DNA of 64,000 nt from Tardiphaga robiniae. GTDB lineage: Bacteria > Pseudomonadota > Alphaproteobacteria > Rhizobiales > Xanthobacteraceae. This document shows positions 63,912 to 64,000 of this stretch, one piece after another; the first letter of the stretch is position 1; each line of letters starts with the position of its first letter. Below the pieces are notes generated by a model that did no database searches, was not told the DNA's origin, and worked only from the letters and a program-made list of their open reading frames with translations. Position numbers and translations under genes: made by a program. Location: the NCBI RefSeq assembly GCF_013359755.1, contig NZ_JABMCJ010000067.1:62001-126000 (forward strand), in the 5' to 3' direction.

Positions 63912-64000
63912 ATGACGCATAACCTGCTCGTGTTTCCGGATGACACCGCGCAGTGCATCATCGATCCGATCAGGGCGGCAAAGCGCAGCCTGAACATCCG
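63912..64000 (+). CDS. phospholipase D-like domain protein, N-terminal fragment
   Basis: Only the first 29 codons are in the window, reading MTHNLLVFPDDTAQCIIDPI and then RAAKRSLNI. The D-x-I-x-x-A-K-x-S-L-x-I pattern is the typical N-terminus of PLD-like/cardiolipin synthase-type or Nuc-type proteins. GAGAGG lies 5 bases before the ATG. It follows the TAXI-family gene by 74 bases. The catalytic HKD motif is beyond the edge, so the assignment is provisional. Confidence 0.6.
   Translation, partial: MTHNLLVFPDDTAQCIIDPIRAAKRSLNI

Overview
The window is high-GC chromosomal DNA of an alphaproteobacterium, most likely order Hyphomicrobiales, family Nitrobacteraceae (the Bradyrhizobium, Rhodopseudomonas, Afipia and Tardiphaga group). 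Pointers are an aa3 oxidase operon in the order ctaC-ctaD-ctaB-small gene-ctaG-ctaE-DUF983-SURF1, a 5-aminolevulinate synthase hemA with a FixK/FNR-type box, an F0 ATP synthase operon with two b-type subunits and no F1 genes, an Irr-like element before feoAB, an IalB-family protein, and several palindromic intergenic repeats that I associate with these genomes. The assignment rests on gene content and recalled family sequences; no search was run.

Layout. 1-2291: end of a thiolase gene followed by a FadB/FadJ-type beta-oxidation protein. 2549-5256: a glutathione S-transferase divergent from a MarR regulator with twin palindromes between them, then glutamate-cysteine ligase. 5364-7157: PAN-domain protein, DUF6152, DUF6644-like membrane protein and a convergent YjbR-like gene. 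7286-9486: tldD translationally coupled to a second-type signal peptidase I. 9830-13288: PepSY membrane protein, then an HxlR regulator divergent from a DoxX-DsrE-TlpA cassette. 13307-21009: IalB-like protein and the cytochrome aa3 oxidase structural and assembly genes. 21137-25320: threonine synthase, M16 peptidase, GNAT acetyltransferase and a lipoprotein. 25392-28049 (minus): atpI-atpB-atpE-atpF'-atpF. 28325-30645: kappa-class GST-like isomerase, small unknown proteins, YjbQ. 30747-37131: MHS-type transporter divergent from a LuxR-type response regulator, which converges on an SSF-domain hybrid histidine kinase, together resembling CrbS/CrbR. 37245-41302: GlpM, HemA, an MBL-fold hydrolase and BioB. 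41423-45309: chemotaxis receptor, outer-membrane beta-barrel protein and a structured intergenic region. 45473-53278: divergent IlvD/Edd-family dehydratase, Gre-like factor, ketopantoate-reductase-like protein, orphan Bug binding protein, DEDDh exonuclease and a membrane adenylate cyclase with a CXXCH sensor. 53530-62303: thiolase, amidohydrolase divergent from gamma-glutamyltransferase, feoAB and an ABC exporter. 62494-64000: TAXI-family protein with an extra C-terminal membrane segment, and the start of a phospholipase-D-like gene.

Most of the window is core metabolism: fatty-acid oxidation, respiration, heme and iron, biotin, threonine and ATP synthesis. Glutathione chemistry recurs (gst, gshA, kappa GST-like isomerase, ggt). 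No tRNA, rRNA, CRISPR array, insertion sequence, prophage or toxin-antitoxin module was recognised. The least explained parts are the HxlR/DoxX/DsrE/TlpA redox cassette, the CXXCH adenylate cyclase, the SSF kinase with its neighbouring transporter, the membrane-anchored TAXI protein, and intergenic palindromes at 44732-44837 and 54791-54971.
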